A stretch of 8,834 nt of DNA from Peptococcaceae bacterium (lineage in GTDB: Bacteria > Bacillota > DSM-12270 > Thermacetogeniales > Thermacetogeniaceae). The stretch covers positions 5,296 to 14,129 of the forward strand of contig PLQY01000094.1 of the NCBI GenBank assembly GCA_003160265.1. Reading direction: 5' to 3'. Of this stretch, positions 6,784 to 8,834 are shown one piece after another. The notes under the pieces were generated by a model. The model saw only the letters and a list, made by a program, of their open reading frames with translations. It ran no database searches and was not told where the DNA came from. Numbering within the stretch: position 1 is the first letter of the stretch; each line of letters opens with the position of its first letter. A program made the translations under genes and the position numbers.

Positions 6784-6790
6784 CCTCCTC
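6784..6790 (-). promoter_or_regulatory. Ribosome binding site deciding the flavoprotein start
   Basis: On the minus strand GAGGAGG (6790 to 6784) lies nine bases before ATG 6774. An upstream in-frame ATG at 6792 overlaps this site itself and would have none of its own, so the start at 6774 is preferred. Confidence 0.8.
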
Positions 6791-6904
6791 ATGTTTTTAC
6801 AAGATTAACATCCCGACTCGGCTCCGAACAACGATCTGCTTTCAATATCTGTTAATTGCTTCTCTCCGGTCTAATGAAAGGCGTTGGTTGTATTCATCCT
6901 TATA

Positions 6905-6931
6905 GGGACATTCCTCGAAGAGGAGGGTCCC
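6905..6931 (-). other. Nested hairpin between the reductase and flavoprotein genes
   Basis: GGGAC (6905-6909) pairs with GTCCC (6927-6931). Inside, across a symmetric 3x3 loop, CCTC (6913-6916) pairs with GAGG (6920-6923) around GAA. On the minus strand it lies 64 bases after the CoADR stop and about 130 before the flavoprotein start, with no T-run behind it. It may be a transcript-end or leader structure. The plus-strand reading is followed by CTTTTCTC, so weak plus-strand termination is also possible. Confidence 0.5.
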
Positions 6932-6940
6932 CTTTTCTCA

Positions 6941-6969
6941 AAAATATGAAACTACCTAGAAAATCTCAA
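6941..6969 (-). promoter_or_regulatory. Weak candidate promoter for the flavoprotein gene
   Basis: On the minus strand TTGAGA (6969 to 6964) and TATTTT (6946 to 6941) are 17 bp apart, matching five and four of six consensus bases. The 220-bp gap after the CoADR gene leaves room for a separate promoter, and its transcript would begin with the hairpin at 6905-6931. In AT-rich DNA such a match may be chance. Confidence 0.3.
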
Positions 6970-6994
6970 ACGCTTTAGCATCAGGCGCCGAGCT

Positions 6995-8689
6995 TCAGGA
7001 CGGCGCTGCAGTCAGCCTGGAGCGCTCGGTGGTGGCGGTCCGGTAGGTACGCCAGCCCCCGCTGAGGTTATAGACATTGTCATACCCGCGGCTCTTGAGG
7101 ATGCGGCAGGCAATATAAGAGCGCAACCCGCTGGCGCAGTGGACGACCAACTTACGCCCGGACGTAAGCACGGCCTCCAGTTCGCTCATCCGCTGGCGCA
7201 GGTCGTCCACCGGGATGTGCAGGGCGTCTGGAATGGCGCCTGCTTTAACCTCGTCCGGCGTGCGCACGTCCAGAACCAGGGCGCCGTCATGCTGCAGTGC
7301 CTCCACCTGATCCCAGTCCACTGCCGCCACGTCGCCCCGCATGATGTTGGCCGCGGTCATGCCCAGGAGATTGACCGGGTCCCTGGCCGAGGAGAATTGC
7401 GGGGCGTAGGCCAGTTCCAACCGCTCCAGGTCGTAGACGGTCATGCCGGCCTGCAGGGCCGTTGCCAAGACGTCGATCCGCTTGTCAACCCCCTCCTGGC
7501 CGATCGCCTGGGCGCCGAGGATGTGCCCGTCGGATGGGCTGAACAACAGCTTCAGGCTCACCTGCGAGCCGCCGGGATAATAGCCGGCACGCGCCAGGGG
7601 GTGGATGATAACGCTCCGGTAGTCTATCTTTAAATCACGCAACTGGCGGGTGCCCAGGCCGACAGTTGCCGCCGCCAGGTCGAACAACTTGATGATGGAG
7701 CCGCCCACCGTACCGCGGTAGGAGATCTCCCGGCCGCAGATGTTGTCCGCGGCCAGGCGCCCCTGGCGGTTGGCAGGCCCGGCCAGGGGAATCAGGGCCG
7801 GGGCCCCGCTGACCGGATTGACAACCTCGATGGCGTCGCCCACGGCGTAGATCCGGGGGTCAGAGGTGCGTAGAAAGGCGTCGGTCCTGATGCCGCCGGT
7901 GGGCCCCAACTCCAGCCCGGCCTCTTTTGCCAGCCCGGTTTCAGGGCGCAGGCCGACTGCCACCAGCACCAGGTCGGCGGGCAATTCATGCTGCCCGGCG
8001 CGCACCAGCAGCCGTCCTGCATCCTCCCGGATCTCCTGCACCTGTTCGCCAAAGTGCAGCCCGATCTCCTGTTTTCGCAGGTAGACATGTACCAGAGCGG
8101 CCATCTCGTAGTCCAGGGAGACGGGCAGCACCTGGTCAGCCCGCTCCACTACCGAGACTGTCAGGCCGCGCTGCTTGAAATTATCTGCCATCTCCAGGCC
8201 AATATAGCCGGCGCCGATCACCACCGCCTCCCGTGCCTGTCGTTCCACGATCCAGGCGATGATGGTGTCGGTGTCGGTGATCGTTCGCAGACTGAACACT
8301 CCCGGTAGTTCGACGCCCGGAATGGACGGCCGTAGCGGTGCCGCCCCTGGCGCCAACACCAGGTAGTCGTAGTTCTCCAGGTAGATGCGCCCTGATTCCA
8401 GGTCAGTCACCTGCACTTGCTGCCCGGCGCGGTCGATCCGCGCCACCTCCTGCCGTGCCCGGATGTCGATACGGAAGCGCTGCCGCAGCAGGTGCGGTGT
8501 GACCACCAGCAGGTTCGCTCGCTTGGGAATGGCGCCTCCCACGTGGTAGGGCAGACCGCAATTGGCAAAGGAGACATAAGGCCCCCGTTCGAAGACCACG
8601 ATCTCCGTCTCTTCGTCCAGCCGCCGCAGCCTGGCTGCGCAGCTTGCCCCTCCGGCAACCCCACCGACGATCACCACTTTTTTGCTCAT
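6995..8689 (-). CDS. CoA-disulfide / persulfide reductase with C-terminal rhodanese domain (CoADR-RHD)
   Basis: This is a 564-residue cytoplasmic FAD- and NAD(P)H-dependent single-cysteine reductase. The FAD fold begins at GGVAGGASCAARLRRL (9-24). The active cysteine is C44 in SFANCGLPYHVGG. The pyridine-nucleotide fold has VIGAGYIGLEMA (157-168), and YAVGDAIEV (281-289) is the second FAD motif. The dimerisation domain carries the CoADR-typical LAYAPQFSSARDPVN (426-440, Y428). A rhodanese domain (about 455-550) has catalytic C518 in HCASGLRS. This architecture matches bacterial CoADR-RHD and Npsr enzymes, which reduce CoA disulfide, CoA persulfide or polysulfide, so thiol homeostasis or sulfur respiration are both possible. 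ATG 8689 has AAGGCGG ten bases upstream. The flavoprotein gene follows 220 bp downstream on the same strand. Confidence 0.94.
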   Translation of the reverse strand: MSKKVVIVGGVAGGASCAARLRRLDEETEIVVFERGPYVSFANCGLPYHVGGAIPKRANLLVVTPHLLRQRFRIDIRARQEVARIDRAGQQVQVTDLESGRIYLENYDYLVLAPGAAPLRPSIPGVELPGVFSLRTITDTDTIIAWIVERQAREAVVIGAGYIGLEMADNFKQRGLTVSVVERADQVLPVSLDYEMAALVHVYLRKQEIGLHFGEQVQEIREDAGRLLVRAGQHELPADLVLVAVGLRPETGLAKEAGLELGPTGGIRTDAFLRTSDPRIYAVGDAIEVVNPVSGAPALIPLAGPANRQGRLAADNICGREISYRGTVGGSIIKLFDLAAATVGLGTRQLRDLKIDYRSVIIHPLARAGYYPGGSQVSLKLLFSPSDGHILGAQAIGQEGVDKRIDVLATALQAGMTVYDLERLELAYAPQFSSARDPVNLLGMTAANIMRGDVAAVDWDQVEALQHDGALVLDVRTPDEVKAGAIPDALHIPVDDLRQRMSELEAVLTSGRKLVVHCASGLRSYIACRILKSRGYDNVYNLSGGWRTYRTATTERSRLTAAPS

Positions 8690-8710
8690 TTCATCTTGAC
8701 CGCCTTAACT

Positions 8711-8744
8711 AATATATTTGCTCATAATGTAATATACAAATATA
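8711..8744 (-). promoter_or_regulatory. Candidate promoter and inverted-repeat operator of the CoADR gene
   Basis: On the minus strand TTGTAT (8739 to 8734) and TATATT (8716 to 8711) are 17 bp apart, a weak -35 and a good -10. An inverted repeat TATATTTG (8713-8720) / CAAATATA (8737-8744) with a 16-bp gap overlaps both boxes, a good place for a repressor. The whole 8709-8745 stretch is very AT-rich in a GC-rich region. Confidence 0.5.
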
Positions 8745-8762
8745 ACGAAAATGAGGTATAGA

Positions 8763-8834
8763 TTCAACTGGGTCTAAGCTTCAGGGGGGTTCAACTGTGT
8801 CTTGGCTTCAGTGGGGTTCAACTGGGTCTTGGCT
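8763..8834. repeat. 27-bp non-coding tandem repeat running off the window
   Basis: Unit 1 (8763-8789), unit 2 (8790-8816) and the first 18 bases of unit 3 (8817-8834) each begin TTCAACTG and share TTCAACTGNGTCTNNGCTTCAG, differing at a few bases. There are no spacers, so this is not a CRISPR array. Reading the minus strand in the frame of the repeat meets TGA in each complete unit, and I see no gene there. Similar short tandem repeats occur at the ends of IS21-family elements as transposase sites; this identity is only a suggestion because the rest lies outside the window. Confidence 0.75.

Noticed and set aside
6775..6792. Start of the flavoprotein at ATG 6792 (1060 residues)
   Set aside because: This ATG overlaps the GAGGAGG that is correctly spaced for the ATG at 6774, and has no site of its own.
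8763..8834. CRISPR array
   Set aside because: The 27-bp units follow one another without unique spacers.

Overview
The window looks like a GC-rich anaerobic Firmicute of the Desulfotomaculum/Pelotomaculum/Moorella kind. This is inferred from four things: a two-gene SufCB-type (SMS-like) Fe-S assembly pair, strong AGGAGG ribosome binding sites, a consensus sigma-A promoter (TTGACA-N17-TATAAT), and redox enzymes typical of anaerobes. No rRNA, marker gene or database search was available, so the taxonomy is a judgement.

Layout. Positions 2-553 (+) hold the 3' three quarters of a sufC-type ATPase gene. It is followed by an unusually long, hairpin-packed spacer (554-822), then sufB (823-2040) and a Rho-independent terminator at 2062-2083. 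A second plus-strand unit starts from a perfect promoter at 2145-2173 overlapped by repeats that look like an operator. It encodes a PadR-family repressor (2224-2577), an AhpD/carboxymuconolactone-decarboxylase-like protein with a CxxCxxxH redox motif (2648-3004), and a small zinc-ribbon plus winged-helix protein (3021-3386), and ends at a terminator at 3406-3430. On the minus strand, converging on it, are a CoA-disulfide/persulfide reductase with a C-terminal rhodanese domain (8689 to 6995) and a 1054-residue fusion of an FAD-linked oxidase with two [4Fe-4S] motifs and two CCG domains (6774 to 3610). The fusion carries a strange Met/Pro-repeat tail. The right edge (8763-8834) enters a 27-bp non-coding tandem repeat.

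How the genes may work together. The common theme is sulfur, thiol and Fe-S redox chemistry: cluster assembly (SufCB), thiol/peroxide chemistry (AhpD-like), persulfide or CoA-disulfide reduction (CoADR-rhodanese), and an Fe-S flavoprotein needing several clusters that probably oxidises a 2-hydroxyacid. This is inferred from gene content; no shared regulation is proven.

The most unusual items are the Met/Pro tail of the flavoprotein, the hairpin cluster between sufC and sufB with a related palindromic insertion inside sufC, the AT-rich in-frame insertion in the flavoprotein, and the 27-bp repeat at the edge. I see no CRISPR array, RNA gene or complete mobile element.
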